The notes under the pieces: model-generated
Told to the model about the DNA's origin: nothing
The model's database searches: none
What the model saw: only the letters and a program-made list of their open reading frames with translations
Shown here: positions 35,291 through 47,854 of the stretch, in pieces
Numbering within the stretch: the stretch's first letter is position 1
Layout of the letters: the number at the start of each line of letters is the position of its first letter
Translations under genes and position numbers: made by a program
Source: Eurosta solidaginis
Taxonomy: Eukaryota; Arthropoda; Insecta; Diptera; Tephritidae
Assembly (NCBI RefSeq): GCF_040869045.1
Contig: NC_090319.1
Coordinates: forward strand, 304,160,998 to 304,224,997
Direction of reading: 5' to 3'
Length of the DNA stretch: 64,000 bases

Positions 35291-35695
35291 ATTACTTACT
35301 TACTTAATTAGCGCTTAACCGTTTAAACGGTTATGGCCGTTAAACAAGGCGTGCTTTTCGCTTCTTTGTAGGGCTAACTGGCGCCAATAAATCACACCAA
35401 GGGAATTTAAACCACTTTTCACTGGTATTTCCAACGGAGTGGGGGCCGCCCTCTTATTATGCTTCCGTAGGCGTGTTCCGAAAATAAAATTTTTGGCCGT
35501 AACATATTTGCTCATTCACATAACATGACCTAGCCAGCATAGCCGAGGTATTTTAATCCGCAGGACTATGTTGGTGTCTGGATTATTAAATCTTCTTTGG
35601 TACTCACCGTCGCGGAATCGTAGAGGCCCACAAATCTTTCGAAGAACTTTGGCTTCGAACAATGCCGTGGTTTCCAAGGCGCAAGTGCGCCAGCT
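35291..35695 (-). pseudogene. RTE-like LINE 3' fragment
   Basis: On the minus strand the sequence encodes EAKVLRKICGPLRFRDGEYQ, RFNNPDTNIVLRI, RLCWLGHVM and, after a stop, further C-terminal remnants ending near LNSLGVIYWRQLA. The 3' UTR ggttatggccgtttaac-like word and a tail of (AAGT)n (plus strand attacttacttacttaatt at 35291) follow. Homologous to the fragment at 18195-18500. At least one in-frame stop; inactive. Confidence 0.75.
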
Positions 35696-37017
35696 TTCTT
35701 ACAATTCGTTGAAAAATGCCCTATCTCAGATTTTTTTTAAATAGCGCCCGGGCTAGTGTCGAAAGATATTGAATCTGAGATATTGAATCTTCAACCGAAT
35801 TTTGAGAAAGGACGTTTTATAGGCGGCAACAGGGATAGGGTGATATATCACTTATCAGTCGACTTGCATTATCAGATGCTAAAATGCTATGATATTTTTT
35901 GTTTCTACAGCATATACGAACAATTTAAAACATATTTCTAGTAACGCTAGGAGTTCATTCAGTCTAAGTGAGGTCCTTGTGGACCGGCCTCTTCCTCTTA
36001 ACCTAACCAATAATTTCGATTATCAAGTGTGTATAAAATAAAAGATGCCTTACTAGATAAAAAGAAAAAAGAACCATTTTTTGTCCCAAATGAATCAAAG
36101 TGGCAACTATTTCATACACACCTGCTCTGTCTTTTTTTTTTTTTTCGTTTTTTAGCAGAATATGCTACTTGTACATTTATAGTTTGTTGCTTCTTAACTG
36201 CAAAACAATTCCCATTTCCAAACTTATACCGCTCAAGTGCTCTTAGTACTTCTCTTTTGCCCCCCCCCCCCCCCCCCCCGCACAAGCCAATTTATTTAGC
36301 TGTTTTGCAAACAGGTTTTTGTTTACTAGTTTTTCCTTTTTTAATTTATTTCAATTTCTGAGCAATGTAATTTCGTTTTGTATCCTTGTAGATCTGTACG
36401 TTGTTGATTTCTTTTTCAGTTTCTGCTTTTCCAGCCGTAAGCCTCAGACAATACATACATAGTTGTGTACTTCTGTCGTAAATAGGTATGTGTAGCGCTG
36501 TTGTGCAGTGCTGTTGAGCCAACGTGTTCTATTTTTTTCTGCATCACCCCAATTTGATCTACATTTGCTTTGTGGGTCCGTCAAAAATTGCCCAATCACT
36601 TGTTGATTTTTCTCTTTAGCGAATTTTCTTTCGTGTTTCCCAAAAGAAAATTGAAAATTTAGTGCCGTGAAATATTAGCAGCTTTATGTTTTTTGAATTT
36701 TAATACAGTTAAAATGGCCAATTTTAGCCAGTTTTCTAATTATTTCGGCTTACCAATAATGTTAGCGGAATTAAGTTACACTATCCGGACCCGTGCGCAC
36801 CTTGCGAAACAAATATAAACGTCTCATATCAAATATCAACAGAAATCAGTTGTTCTATCAATCAATCATCTATCAATAAAAACTTGCATGCGCTTGCGCT
36901 GCCATCTGGCGAATGTTAGCAACTGCAGGTAATGCAGTGTTAGTTCTAACCAAATATTCACAGAAGTGCGACACTACAAAAAGATTTCTTTGCGTGCCCA
37001 CAATCGGCTATTTTTAA
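35696..37017. other. Unassigned DNA with a C homopolymer
   Basis: No gene recognised. 36260-36279 is an uninterrupted run of about 20 C. The open frame spanning it (36029-36361) is low complexity. Confidence 0.5.
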
Positions 37018-38110
37018 CAAATTTCCTAAGGCTTTCGATAGGTTATCGCATCGAATACTACTGGCAAAACTTAAATGCTTGGGCTTTCAATCTGAGTTTC
37101 TGAAGTGGATCTCTTCTTACTTAGAGAACAGAAGTTGTGTCGTTCGTCTAGATAATGTGTCATCTTTTCCATTCGCCCCAACTTCCGGTGTCCCCCATGG
37201 CAGCGTTTTGGGTCCGCTACTATTTGTCATATTTATTAATGACATATCATCTTGCTTTTCAAGGTGTAAGTTTCTTCTTTATGCTGATGACTTAAAAGTT
37301 TACCATGAAATCAAGTGCTTGGATGATTCTTTAATCTTAAAAAATGTGCTTAGAAACATATGCCATTGGTGTGTCCGTAATCTTCTATTCCTAAATATTG
37401 ATAAGTGGCATTTTACCCCTTATGCTAAAGGTTCTGGTTTAGTTCCTACATCGTATAGTATATCAGACGTTCAATTAAAAAAGTCAACTGAAGTTAAATA
37501 TTTGGGTGTATATTTTGATATCAAGCTGACTTTTACCACTTACGAAAGCTATACAGTTTCTAAAGCGTACACGATGTTGGCTTTTATCCGCCGTAACTGC
37601 TCGTCATTTTCAGATCCTTGTACTCTCAAACTATTGTACACATCTTTAGTTAGATCGAGGTTGGAGTATTCGGTATTTGTTTGGAGACCTTTTCATGCAG
37701 TTTATATCAAGAGGTTGTAGTCTGTTCAGGGAGCTTTTGTGCGCTTTGCATTGCGGTCGATGAACTTTGTAGACCCTGTACCATCATATCACTCTCGCTG
37801 TTTATTGATAAATTTTATGTCACTAGACTCCAGGCGAACTCTGTTGTCAATGCGCGTTGTCTTTGATATCGTTTCGGGCTCAATTGACTGTTCTTATCTC
37901 CTCATGAAAATTCGTTTTAATATACGCTGTCGCATCCTTTGTTGTAACGATTTGTTTTATATGGGTGTTGCTAGAACGGTTTATGCAATGAATGGTCCCA
38001 TTAGGAGGGCATTTTCTCAATTTAATGCTTATTCCTATTCCTTGGCGTTTGATTTTAGTTGTAGTAAATTTACATTTATGAACCTGACGATCAGATACTT
38101 GCCATAAAGT
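37018..38110 (+). pseudogene. CR1/jockey-like LINE, 5'-truncated ORF2
   Basis: Reads FPKAFDRLSHRILLAKLK, KWISSYLENR, SGVPHGSVLGPLLFVIFIND, LLYADDLKVY (catalytic YADD) and LGVYFDIKLTF, then the post-RT region LLYTSLVRSRLEY and VWRP. An in-frame TAG at 37718-37720 interrupts just before SVQGAFVRFALRSMNF. The same frame then runs to the terminal stop at 38105-38107. Only one nonsense mutation is seen, so it is better preserved than the copy at 27.3 kb, but the first part of ORF2 (endonuclease, RT start) is missing. No poly(A) tail is visible; a SINE begins about 26 nt after the stop. Confidence 0.85.
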
Positions 38111-38135
38111 TAACTATAATTTGTATATAAACTAT

Positions 38136-38490
38136 GGCGGCCACAGTGGTGTGATGGTAGCGTGCTCCGACTATCACACCGTATGCCCTGGGTTCAACTC
38201 CCGGCCAAAGCAACATCAAAATTTTAGAAATAAGATTTTTCAATTAGAAGAAAATTTTTCTATGCGGGGTCGCCCCTCGGCAGTGACTGGCAAGCGCTCC
38301 GAGTGTATATCTGCCATGAAAAGCTCTCAGTGAAAACTCATCTGCCTTGCAGATGCCGTTCGGAGTTGGCATAAAACATGTAGGTCCCGTCCGACCAATT
38401 TGTGTGGAAAATCAAGAGGAGCACGACGCAAATTGGAAGAGAAGCTCGGCCTTAGATCTCTTCGGAGGCCTTATATTTATTTTTTTTTAT
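38136..38490 (+). mobile_element. tRNA-derived SINE, copy 4 (full length)
   Basis: Best-preserved head: ggcggccacagtggtgtgatggtagcg (A-box region, part) and cctgggttcaactcccgg, a near-perfect T arm with B-box. The body has the same block order as copy 1 and ends in ttatatttatttttttt. It abuts the 3' end of the LINE. Confidence 0.85.
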
Positions 38491-38799
38491 TTATGTAAAC
38501 TTGAAGTTTTGTATATTAACAGTCTATAAACACCTTGCTTGTTAATTAAATAAATAAATATAAATATAAATATATAAATAAGATATTTTAATAAAATATA
38601 GCTAAACCAAAGCACTACGACCAATAATGCCCAAAGCTCGCTAATAGCACGAATCTCCATATTTACAACCAAAACTTTATTTAAAGATTTGGATTCCAAA
38701 TAATAGCGAAAAAGGGACCTGCACATAAAAACAGCAATTAGGAATAATATATAAGATAAGGCCCATTGGACTACCATAAAAGGACATCATTACTTTTCC
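38491..38799. other. Unassigned AT-rich DNA
   Basis: Contains an aataaataaatataaatat tract near 38555. No gene. Confidence 0.4.
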
Positions 38800-39965
38800 A
38801 CTTCAAACCATTTTGTGGACCTGTTTAAGGCTGCCAAGTCCTGGATATCATACTCCACGCGCTCATTATTCAGAAAGAGAGATTTCAAAAAGCGCTGCCT
38901 GGCTGCACTTAGTACTGCACAGTTGCAGATGAGATGAACAACCATTTCCCTGCCTTAATTCTCTTAACATCTCCTGCAGCAGCGACAATAAGGCGCTCCT
39001 CACTTCTCTGCATGTCTTCTTTAAACCAGTGCTTAGCTAGTACTGCTACAAGAGTGGAAATATGGATGTTTAATCCCTTCTAAGGGTGATAACCTGATGA
39101 GATCTTTTACAATTCCATCTTGGAAAGGTTTCATTCGATGTCCGACACCGCAGTGTTTGTAAATCATGTGTCAGTTTGACAGTGGATATGCCCTTTAGCA
39201 ATAGCTTGCATATGGCAAGGAGCATACATAAGCGTTCTTGTTCTGGAGGAATCTTCTCAGTCATATCCTGCATGATGAGTTCGTCTGAAATATTGTACTT
39301 CGCGAATGCGGAAATCAACAAAGAACTTGCTCAAACCTTTCTTCCTACTGCTCACACTTCCTATATCTGTTGTTACTGTCGAAGCCTAACTTAAAACAAT
39401 GTGATGTCAAATGGCAGTGCCCAGTTAGTATGCACATCGTAAGCCTTATGTCTTCTCTCTTTAGACATAAGAGCAACTTAGAGAGTCTAAGATCATAGTC
39501 TTATATCCTTTTGCTTTCTCATACACAGGATTCATCGAGGTTTGCATCCTCCTTTACTAACTCATCGGTCATTTTGTTACCTTTCTTTAATTTAAAACCA
39601 TCGTTATACACGTGTTCAGTATATTTTGCTACTTTCGCACTCTTACGCCAACCCTCCAGCTCTATTCTATCTCAGATTTCTTTCAAATCTAGCACAGAAT
39701 CATGAAGCTCATTCTCCCTCTTTCAGATGGCGCTATACTATTATGCATTCAAGCTGCCCCGAGTCCTTACGCCTTTTTGCAGTTGCTAGCGCTATATTGT
39801 TGGCCATTAGGTCTGCAAGTAGGATGTGCAAAATGGCATGCAATGCTGCCCTCGGGGTAGTTTTCAAAGCTCCTGTTATGTTAATCATTGATAACATGCA
39901 TACCCTCTCAAGTTTTTGGTAAACGTAACTTTTGATTGAAATTTTAACAAATTTAACAGGAAAGA
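38800..39965 (-). pseudogene. RNase H-bearing LINE (I-like) ORF2 C-terminal remnant A
   Basis: Minus-strand frames carry KLERVCMLSMINITGALKTT (the post-RT ITGA..TTP..AL block), a degraded RNase H region, then LLLCLKREDIRLTMCILTGH and FDSNNRYRKC (the Cys/His block after RNase H), and a final AVLSAARQRFLKSLFLNNER. Several stops and frame changes occur, so only the order of motifs supports the call. Clade is uncertain (I or LOA type). Confidence 0.6.
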
Positions 39966-40854
39966 GCACTCAACAATTTCCAATTTACGCGTCCAGGCTT
40001 TACTAGATATGTCAATCAACAATTTTATGAGGACAGCTAGCAATCCAATTTAAAAAGAGTAAAGGAAATAAATAGCAATTGCATTCTCTAAGCCTAGTTA
40101 AGTAGATAATAATATATATATAACAAAAAGTTTATAGGTAATCAAGCACAAGGTAACGAATGCAAAAAGATTCAAATGCATTTTGTTGTAACCAGCAAAA
40201 GGACGTGAGGTTTTTTGCGAACTCTACAAGCAGACGAGTCGCTGCATTTGACATTTTGCCAAAACCTCTACTTTGTGGGCAATAACAGGCCAATATTCAA
40301 TGTCAACAAACCTCCAAATAAAAATAAATTTAAAACCGAAATGGGAATTTGTTTATTTGAGGACCAAATGATGCAAAGGACGGTCGTAAAATGAATGAAT
40401 GAATAAACAAAAGTAAATGAAAAGAAGAAAATTTTTTAGATAAAAAATTCCATTTGATTTTGCTTAGATTTTTGTTTGCTATATTTATTTGCTCTCACTT
40501 ATTTAATGTTTATGCAAATAAAATACGAAAGCTATTTATGTAACTACCAAATAAGTTTAAAAATTTGAAATTGTGCGATTTCGAAATTCAGAGATATGAT
40601 GTCATTTAGTCAAATTCTGAGCCGCGAGCCAAAATTTTTGTGAAAAAATAGTAAGCTAGGTTAAGTTCGCTTGAACTGGCGGATCCGCGAGCACCTCACA
40701 TAGACTGAATGAGTCCATAGTGTAACCAGTTATTTACATAATGACCAAACTAAAAAAATGATCAAAAACCAGGAACTTTGTTGTAAAATAACTCTGTCTT
40801 TTTGGCAAATACTAGAAACTTTTTTAGGACATATGCAATTGCTGTTTCTAAATC
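39966..40854. other. Unassigned AT-rich DNA between LINE remnants
   Basis: No gene or element recognised. Confidence 0.4.
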
Positions 40855-41775
40855 TCAACTGCTGTAACACTCTGGAGTCTTAGCTTGGCGTAAAACATGA
40901 ACACATAAGGTGCTTGATTGTTATCTACCCCAAACCTGAAAAAGCTTAACTTAAAAGCATGTGACGCCAGAAGGCAGTGTCAAGTCCGAACATCCGTCAT
41001 GAGTTTTTTGTCTAAATTTGTAAGATTTACACATGTTCTTTGACACTTTACAGTCCCGCGCATGGGTTTACGCCTTGCTCCCTTGGTCGATCATGTTCAA
41101 CGCCAGCCTTCTCCTAATATCGTCCAATATAAATGAGACGCCGGCGGAGAAATTTTTGTGGGACGTGCTCTTTTTAGATAGTTCATCTGCTTTTCATTCC
41201 CATCTATTCCCATATGCCCTGGTAAACAATATAAATGTATGCTTTTCCCCATCCTGATTCTTTCCAAGTATTGCTGGGCTAGGAGAGATTAATGCTGGCT
41301 GTTACTATAGAAGTTGATGCGGCTGCGATTAAAGATTTTTTTTTCAGTGTTTCTATTGCATTGATTACGGTTACTTCTTTCGCCAAAAAAAGGCTTAATT
41401 GATCTGTTTGTTTTCGAATGAGCACAGAATACCCTAGAGCCTACTTGTTCCAGTACTTTGGTACATTCGGTGTATACGTGTTGCGCCTCGTCTGTCATTT
41501 GGTAACCGTCATGCTAACCATACATATCTATTGTGGCCCCTTTGAAGCGCAAATATGGAATCAGGTAGTCTGGTCATCCTATGTCTGATAACGCTTTACT
41601 AATATGGCCTTATAGTCTTCGCGCAAGCTGACACGAGGTATTGAGCCTTTTCGCGCTATGCTCTTTGCGACGAGGTCTATAGGTGAAATGTGCAGAATTA
41701 CATAAATGCAGTCGTCGAGGTTGGTTTTAGGGCTCCTGTAATGCTATGTAATATAATAGCTGCATAACAACTCAA
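40855..41775 (-). pseudogene. RNase H-bearing LINE (I-like) ORF2 C-terminal remnant B
   Basis: On the minus strand, ITGALKPTSTTAF (post-RT block) is followed by a DGYQMTDEAQHVYTE stretch at the RNase H start, then LYCLPGHMGIDGNEK, the RNase H C-terminal motif (normally W.PGH.GI.GNE.AD). Frames change repeatedly. Parallel to remnant A but not identical to it, so a separate insertion or an old duplicate. Confidence 0.55.
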
Positions 41776-42132
41776 ATTAGGTAAGCTGGAGCATTTCTTA
41801 AACAAATTCTTCTATCGAGTTTTTTTAGGTTTATTAAGATACGACCTTTTTCACTAAAATCTAACTGTTTCGAGAGATTGGTGTGCCAGCCTCCTGGGTG
41901 CCTCCCTGTCCCCTCTTTTTTTAAAACATATTTGCAAAAAGCAAGAGGATGTTTCCAAAACTTGCACAAAATTTCGATTTGTCACCATTTTTTTACATTC
42001 TAACAAAAGTTTAGATTTTTTTCGCCGGAATCGGAAACTTCGGAAAATTTTACTGTTACCCAATTTTTGGGACATACCATTATAAAATCCCAATAAATAA
42101 TACATTCATGGTACAAACACGGTGTATACGTA
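41776..42132. other. Unassigned AT-rich DNA
   Basis: No gene or element recognised. Confidence 0.4.
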
Positions 42133-44478
42133 ATTTTTATACCCAGCTGAGCAGAGCTCACAGAGTATGTTAATTTTGTTCGCATAACGGTAATCCGTAA
42201 CGACATAACCTATTACAGAGAGATATAGACTTCTATATATCAAAATGATCTGGGCGAAAAAAGAAATTTATTTAGCCATGTCCATCCGTCCGTCCGTCTC
42301 TAAATACGATAACTTGAGTAAATTTTGAGGTATCTTGATGAAATTTGGTATGTAGGTTCCTGAGCACTTATCTCGGACCGCTATTTAAAATGAGCGAAAT
42401 CGGAGTATAACCACGCCCACTTTTTCGATATCGACAATTTCGAAAAACCAAAAACGTACGATAATTCATTACCAAAGACGGATAAAGCGACGAAACTTGG
42501 CAGGTGGGTTGACCTTATGACACAGAATAGAAAAGTAGTAAAACTTTGGACAATGGGGCTTGCACCGCTCACTTGTAAAAGAAGGTAAGTTAAAAGTTTT
42601 GCATGCTGATTTTAAAAAAGAATTTAAAAGTCAAATTTTAACAAAACATTTAATATCTTTACAATATATAAGTAAATTATGCCAACATTTAACTCCAGTA
42701 ATGATATGGTGCAACAAAATACAAGAATAATAGAAAATTTCAAAATGGGCGTGGCTCCGCCTTTTTTCATTTAATTCGTCTAGAATACTTTTAATGCCAT
42801 ATGTCGAACAAAAATTTACCAATCCTTGTGAAACTTGGTGGGGCATAGACTTTATATGACGAGACCTGGTTTCTGCGAAAATGGGCGAAATCGGTTGAAG
42901 CCACGCCCAGTTTTTATACACAGTCGACCGTCTGTCCTTCCGCTCCGCTGTTAACATGATAACTTGAGCAAAAATCGATATATCTTTACTAACCTTAGTT
43001 CACGTATTTACCTGAACTAACTTTATCTTTTTTTTTTTTGGTATAAAAAATGGCCGAAATTCTACTATGACCGCGCCCCCTTGTTCGATCTCGAAAATTA
43101 CGAAAAATGCAAAAAATTCCATAATTCTATATCAAATATGAAAAAAGGGATGAAACATGGTAATTGCATTGGTTTGTTCACGCAAAATATAACTTTAGAA
43201 AAAACTTTGTTAAATGGGTGTGACACCTACCATATTGTAACAAATTTACTGCAATTCCCCGTATTTGCAACCTTCTGCTAACGTTCAAATCACTGAATTG
43301 TTGAATAAATAACACCACTATTCAATAATGGAAAATGGTCTTTATTAAAGTACTTCAGAATAACACTACTATTGCTCGCCAGATATCGTCTTAAATCAAA
43401 CTGACTGCCGCGCCTCTACTGTTACTGCTTTTATACTGTGCGGTTTCCTCGTTGACATATTTTTAGGCGCTTCCACTTCCAGAACTCATTAGTTAGTTAT
43501 CAGCTATAAAATTACTCAGCTGTAACTACAGATGCATGATTTTATATCTTCTGCCATGCCCCATGCGCCTATATATGTGAGCAACACTTGCACAACCATT
43601 GCATACTTTCGGGAGTATCTCAGATATATGCATGTGGTTGTGCGTTGCTTCTCCGCTGCGTGTACGTACATATATGTAGGCATAATGATTGATTTATTGA
43701 TGTGCATACAAGTCACTGCTTAGCATCGGCTTAGAGATTATAGTACCCCTTAGTGTTGCTAGTATTCGTCACAATATTAAGTAGAAGAAAATGAAAAAGT
43801 TCTGCAGGGCGAAATCAAAAGCGCTTGGAATCTTGCATGGAATACTGTTCGTGATATTACATATATAAAGAAATTAGAGGTACCCGACATGATGTTCTGG
43901 GTCACCCTGGTCCACATTTTGGTCGATATCTCGAAAACGCCTTCACATATACAACTAAGGGCCACTCCCTTTTAGAACCCTCATTAATATTTACTTTTAA
44001 TTTGATACCTATATCGTACAAACACATTATAGAGTCACCCTGGTCCACCTTTATGGCGATATCTCGAAAAAGTGTCCATCTATAGAACTAAATACCCATA
44101 AACACCTTTAATTTGATACCCAAATCGTACAATCACATTCTAGTCATCCCTGGTCCACATTTATGGCTATATCTCGAAAAGGCGTCCACATATAAAACTA
44201 AGAAGGCCCATTTTAAAATACTCATTAACACATTTTATTTTATGCCCATATCGTACAAACACATTCTAGAGCCACTTCTGGTCCACCTTTGTGGCGATAT
44301 CCCGAAATGGCGTCCACCCTTTTAAAATACTATTTAATACCTTCCATTTGATATCCATGTCATACAAACACATTCCAGGGTTACCCTAGGTGCATTTTCC
44401 TACATGGTGTTTTTCCCTTATTTTGTTTCCAAAGCTCTCAACTGAGTATGTAGTGTTCGGTTACACCCGAGCTTAGTT
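42133..44478 (+). mobile_element. H repeat copy 4, containing a solo LTR
   Basis: 5' end ttttatacccagctgagcag (subterminal repeat at 42140). Body: gtccatccgtccgtccgtc, gataacttgagtaaatttt, repeated GGGCGTGG-type motifs, then the solo LTR, then a short 130-bp-type satellite (about four diverged monomers, 43900-44390). 3' end: CTCAACTGAGTAT (44437-44449), hairpin GTTCGGTTACACCCGAGC (44455-44472) and a T run. Reverse orientation to copies 1 and 6. Confidence 0.8.
43236..43773 (-). mobile_element. Solo LTR, Gypsy-type
   Basis: A 538-bp segment with TG...CA ends (plus strand TGTAACAAATTTACTG to ATTCGTCACA), flanked by ATAT (43232-43235 and 43774-43777). On the minus strand it has promoter-like tataaaagcagtaacag, a ggcagtcagttt initiator-like region and aataaagac as a polyadenylation-like signal. 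The H copies at 2954 and 60009 keep the uninterrupted site (cttaatatggtaggtg). A 4-bp duplication and LTR layout suit Ty3/Gypsy elements. No internal coding region remains, which is the expected product of LTR-LTR recombination. Confidence 0.85.
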
Positions 44479-44679
44479 TTTTTTTTTTTTTTTTATGAAC
44501 GCTCCTTAGAAAATCTGGATTTGATTTTAAAAATTTTAAAATCGAATAATCATTTTTAGTTTTGCTTATTGACATTATCTAAATAAATCCACTATAATAG
44601 TGAAATTCGATTAGGAAAAGTACAAAACTCTTAAATCGAATTATCTAATATTCCGTTAATAGAATTCATCATCATTAAT

Positions 44680-46290
44680 TGGCCCTTAACCGCCTAAGCG
44701 TGTTTGACCGTTTCGTAACGAGTCACGCCGGATATCCCTGTTGCGCAATAACTGACGCCAATTGGGAGCATCAATGAGGGCTAAGTTTTCTTTCTTCCAC
44801 CTCTTTCAACTTGGAGGTCTCTCTCTTCCTCTGCCTCAAAACTGCAGTGTCGACTGCAATACTTTCTTGGCTGGAGCGTCTTAATCCATACGCATATAAA
44901 TGCACTACCTTCATATCAACATTAAGCTCATAGATCTCATCATTATACCTCCTTCTGTACTTCCCGTCAACATCACGGATAAGACCATAAATCTTCCGAA
45001 CAACTTTTCTCTCGATCAATCCAACAGCCATCTCATGTTATATCGGCAGCGTCCATGATTCCGGGCCATTCATCAGGACATGTATAGTGAGCGACGTATA
45101 AAGCATGGTTTTTGTTCATCGAGAGAGTACTCTTCAATTGCCTGCTTAGTCCAACGTAGCACTTGTTGGTAAAAGTTATTCTCTGTTTGATTTTTAAGCT
45201 GATTTTATTTTTGTTGTTAATACTTTTTCCCAAATAGGCGAAAACCTTTACAGTCTCGAATTTCTATCCGTCAACAGTGGAAGACAGCAAGTACTTCATG
45301 TTGTCGTCATTTAACGCAGGGAACTCATTTTTCCACTTTATTTAATCCAGAGAAGGCAGAACTCACAGCCAAGGGTTGTCTTCTCCAGCGCTGGATTTAA
45401 AAAATCGCACGAGAGTTCTTTTTCTTAAGCCTCGTTTGGTTTTGAACCGCTCGGAGAAATACTTCCCTCTTCTCACGAAGATGAGTGTTGCTCAACGTCA
45501 TTTGGCAGAGTCTTTTTTACTTTGCGTGGAATTTAAATTCAGACATAGCAGCATACAAACAACTTCTTTTCACGCTGTCAACTTCTTTTGACGCTGTTTT
45601 TAAGACGACAAAAAGCTGGAGACGGTTGATTCTCTTATCGTGAAACCTCTACAAAATCTGGCGCATCATGAAGATTTGGTCAATAGTAGATTTAACAGAT
45701 CTGAAGTCGTACTAATAAGGTCCTATCAGTTCGTTGACTATGGACTTCAGTCTTTCGCAAATTATATTCGCAGGCTCATTCTGAGATAGCTGGTGCGGTT
45801 TACGGGATCGCCTTTTTTGTGGATTGAACTGAGCACACATAAATTCCAATTTGCAGCAATGCAGCATATTTTGTATAGGAGTTGATGCATGCACTTTTCA
45901 TCTCCGTGTTTGGATAGCTCGGCAGATATCTCGTCATTAGCTGGCGCCTTGTGACTTTTTATATGCGATATTGACATTTTTACTTAGTCATAGTCAGATG
46001 CAGAAACGTGATTTCCATAATCTTCCCCGTCGCTATCTTACCAGGGGGAGAATTGCTCCCTTCACAACTTTCCTCGCCATTACCATTACTGCAGACATTT
46101 GCCCCAGTTTTAAACCTTCCATCATCCGTCCGTTCATTCTTTTCCGTCATTGTTCTTATCAGCCAGCATCTGAAGCTTTTCGCACTCACGCCGTTCTTCC
46201 ACACCTTTTTATTTCGAAATATGCGTTTTTCTTCCTTTTACGCATCTCGCTTCAAACAGTCGCACGTCCCAAACGCAGCGTGGCCTTCTA
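44680..46290 (-). pseudogene. RTE-like LINE, degraded ORF2
   Basis: Minus-strand pieces: LKSHKAPANDEISAELSKHG (45980-45915), the WNL.VL..IHKKGDP stretch, ICERLKSIVNELIGPY (to about 45712), later DVDGKYRRRYNDEIYELNVD (about 44940), and a tail around 44680 (aatgatgatgaatt read on the minus strand). The order is that of the RTE-type reverse transcriptase and C-terminal block, with many frame changes and stops. The 45980-46290 part likely lies upstream of the RT in the same element. A run of 23 T follows at 46301-46323. Confidence 0.7.
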
Positions 46291-47348
46291 GGCAATGTAA
46301 TTTTTTTTTTTTTTTTTTTTTTTGTCACCGTACCAGCTATTTTTTTGGAGCTCGCTGGAACTGTATGTTGTCAGAAGCGGACTTATTTAATATGATGTGT
46401 ATTTTATTCAAATTTTTTTCGAAAAATCGAACGATCCATGCTTTTTTGTTTAAATATCAGTATATTAATTCATTACTGTCTAAAGTTTATTTAAAAAATT
46501 ATTTTTAACTGTTTAGATCGATGTGCTTTAAGAACGTGTTTTTTTGGTTTTATAAATTGCTTATTAATCCCCACTGGCAACTCATTTCAAATAACATATG
46601 TTTTCAACTTTTTGCGTCATATGTTTTCAACTCAGCGTCATCAAAACAAACCGCTAAAGTGATTAAATATAAAATCAACAACAAATTTACTATAAACCAA
46701 ATTGGTAACAAGCATACTGTTTTAAAAGCTAATATAGCGTATGCGTTGATTGCATTCAGTACACGTAACTGATTAGCGATACCTTTGCAATTCTTTTACG
46801 TCATTATGCGTTATCTTTATCGTAAATCTTGAGTTTTATGAACGCTGTTATTTTCAAAAATCTATACATATAAAATTTAAGTTATGTATGTAAGCATAAA
46901 TCGGGTTGTATCCTAAACGGAGCAACCGTTCGGAAGCAAGTTTGAAAAATTCACCAAAAAACCTTTCAAGGATGCCATAGGCTAAAAACAATTTCGATCT
47001 ATAAAAGGGGCATGGCCCCACCCATACAATTGAATCGTTCATCGCGCATAACCCTGGAAGTATTCGTGACAGAGCCTTGCAACTCAGTAAAGAGTTATAT
47101 GAGGCCAAGCCCTAACTAACACCCTCAAGAAATGGTGGATTGAAGAAGAAGAGGGCTTGGCACTTCCCATACAAATGGAATTTCATACTGCATAACTCTG
47201 GATGTGGTAATGGTAGAATAATACACATTTTTATGGAGCTATATTACGTTAAGTTTTAACAAGACCAGTAAAATTTGGAGTTGGGCGAAAAGCAAGCGTG
47301 CTTTCGTACAAACTTAGAATATTTTGGCATGTAAAACTTGACTGCAGA
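46291..47348. other. Unassigned AT-rich DNA
   Basis: Starts with a T homopolymer (46301-46323). Short open frames show no known domain. Confidence 0.4.
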
Positions 47349-47597
47349 ACAGAGTGGTGTGATAGTAGCGTGCTCCACCTGCCACACCTTATGCCCTGGG
47401 TTCACACCCCGGGCAAAGCAACATCAAAATTTTAGAAATAAGGTTTTTCAATTAGAAGAAAATTTTTCTAAGCATAGTCGCCCCATGGCAGTGTTTGGCA
47501 AGTACTCCGAGTTATTTCTGCCATGAAAAGCTCTCAGGCTAAGCTCTCGGCCTAAGATCTCTTCGGAGGCTATCGCGCCTTACATTTTATTTTGATA
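47349..47597 (+). mobile_element. tRNA-derived SINE, copy 5, internal deletion
   Basis: Head agtggtgtgatagtagcgtg and ccctgggttcacaccccggg (B-box). After gaaaagctctcag about 100 bp of the body is missing and the sequence rejoins at agctctcggcctaagatctc, ending cgcgccttacattttattttg. Confidence 0.8.
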
Positions 47598-47854
47598 GGT
47601 TGTTCTAAGTCATAAGTTAAAAAAATTGTTTGGCCTTGAACCCCTCGGAAGTGTATTGCGCCAAGTTGTTATTTTTTTATTTTTGTTTTGTTGTTTCACA
47701 TGAAATTTATTATGGCCGAGTAATAATTTATACAGTTGGGCAAATGTACATAACATAAAACGGCGGTTGAGCCGTATATAATAAGTGGGAAATTAGCGCG
47801 AAAGCGCGCACTCGAGCACAACATTACCCAGAAAGTGAGAGGCATCTAGCTTTG

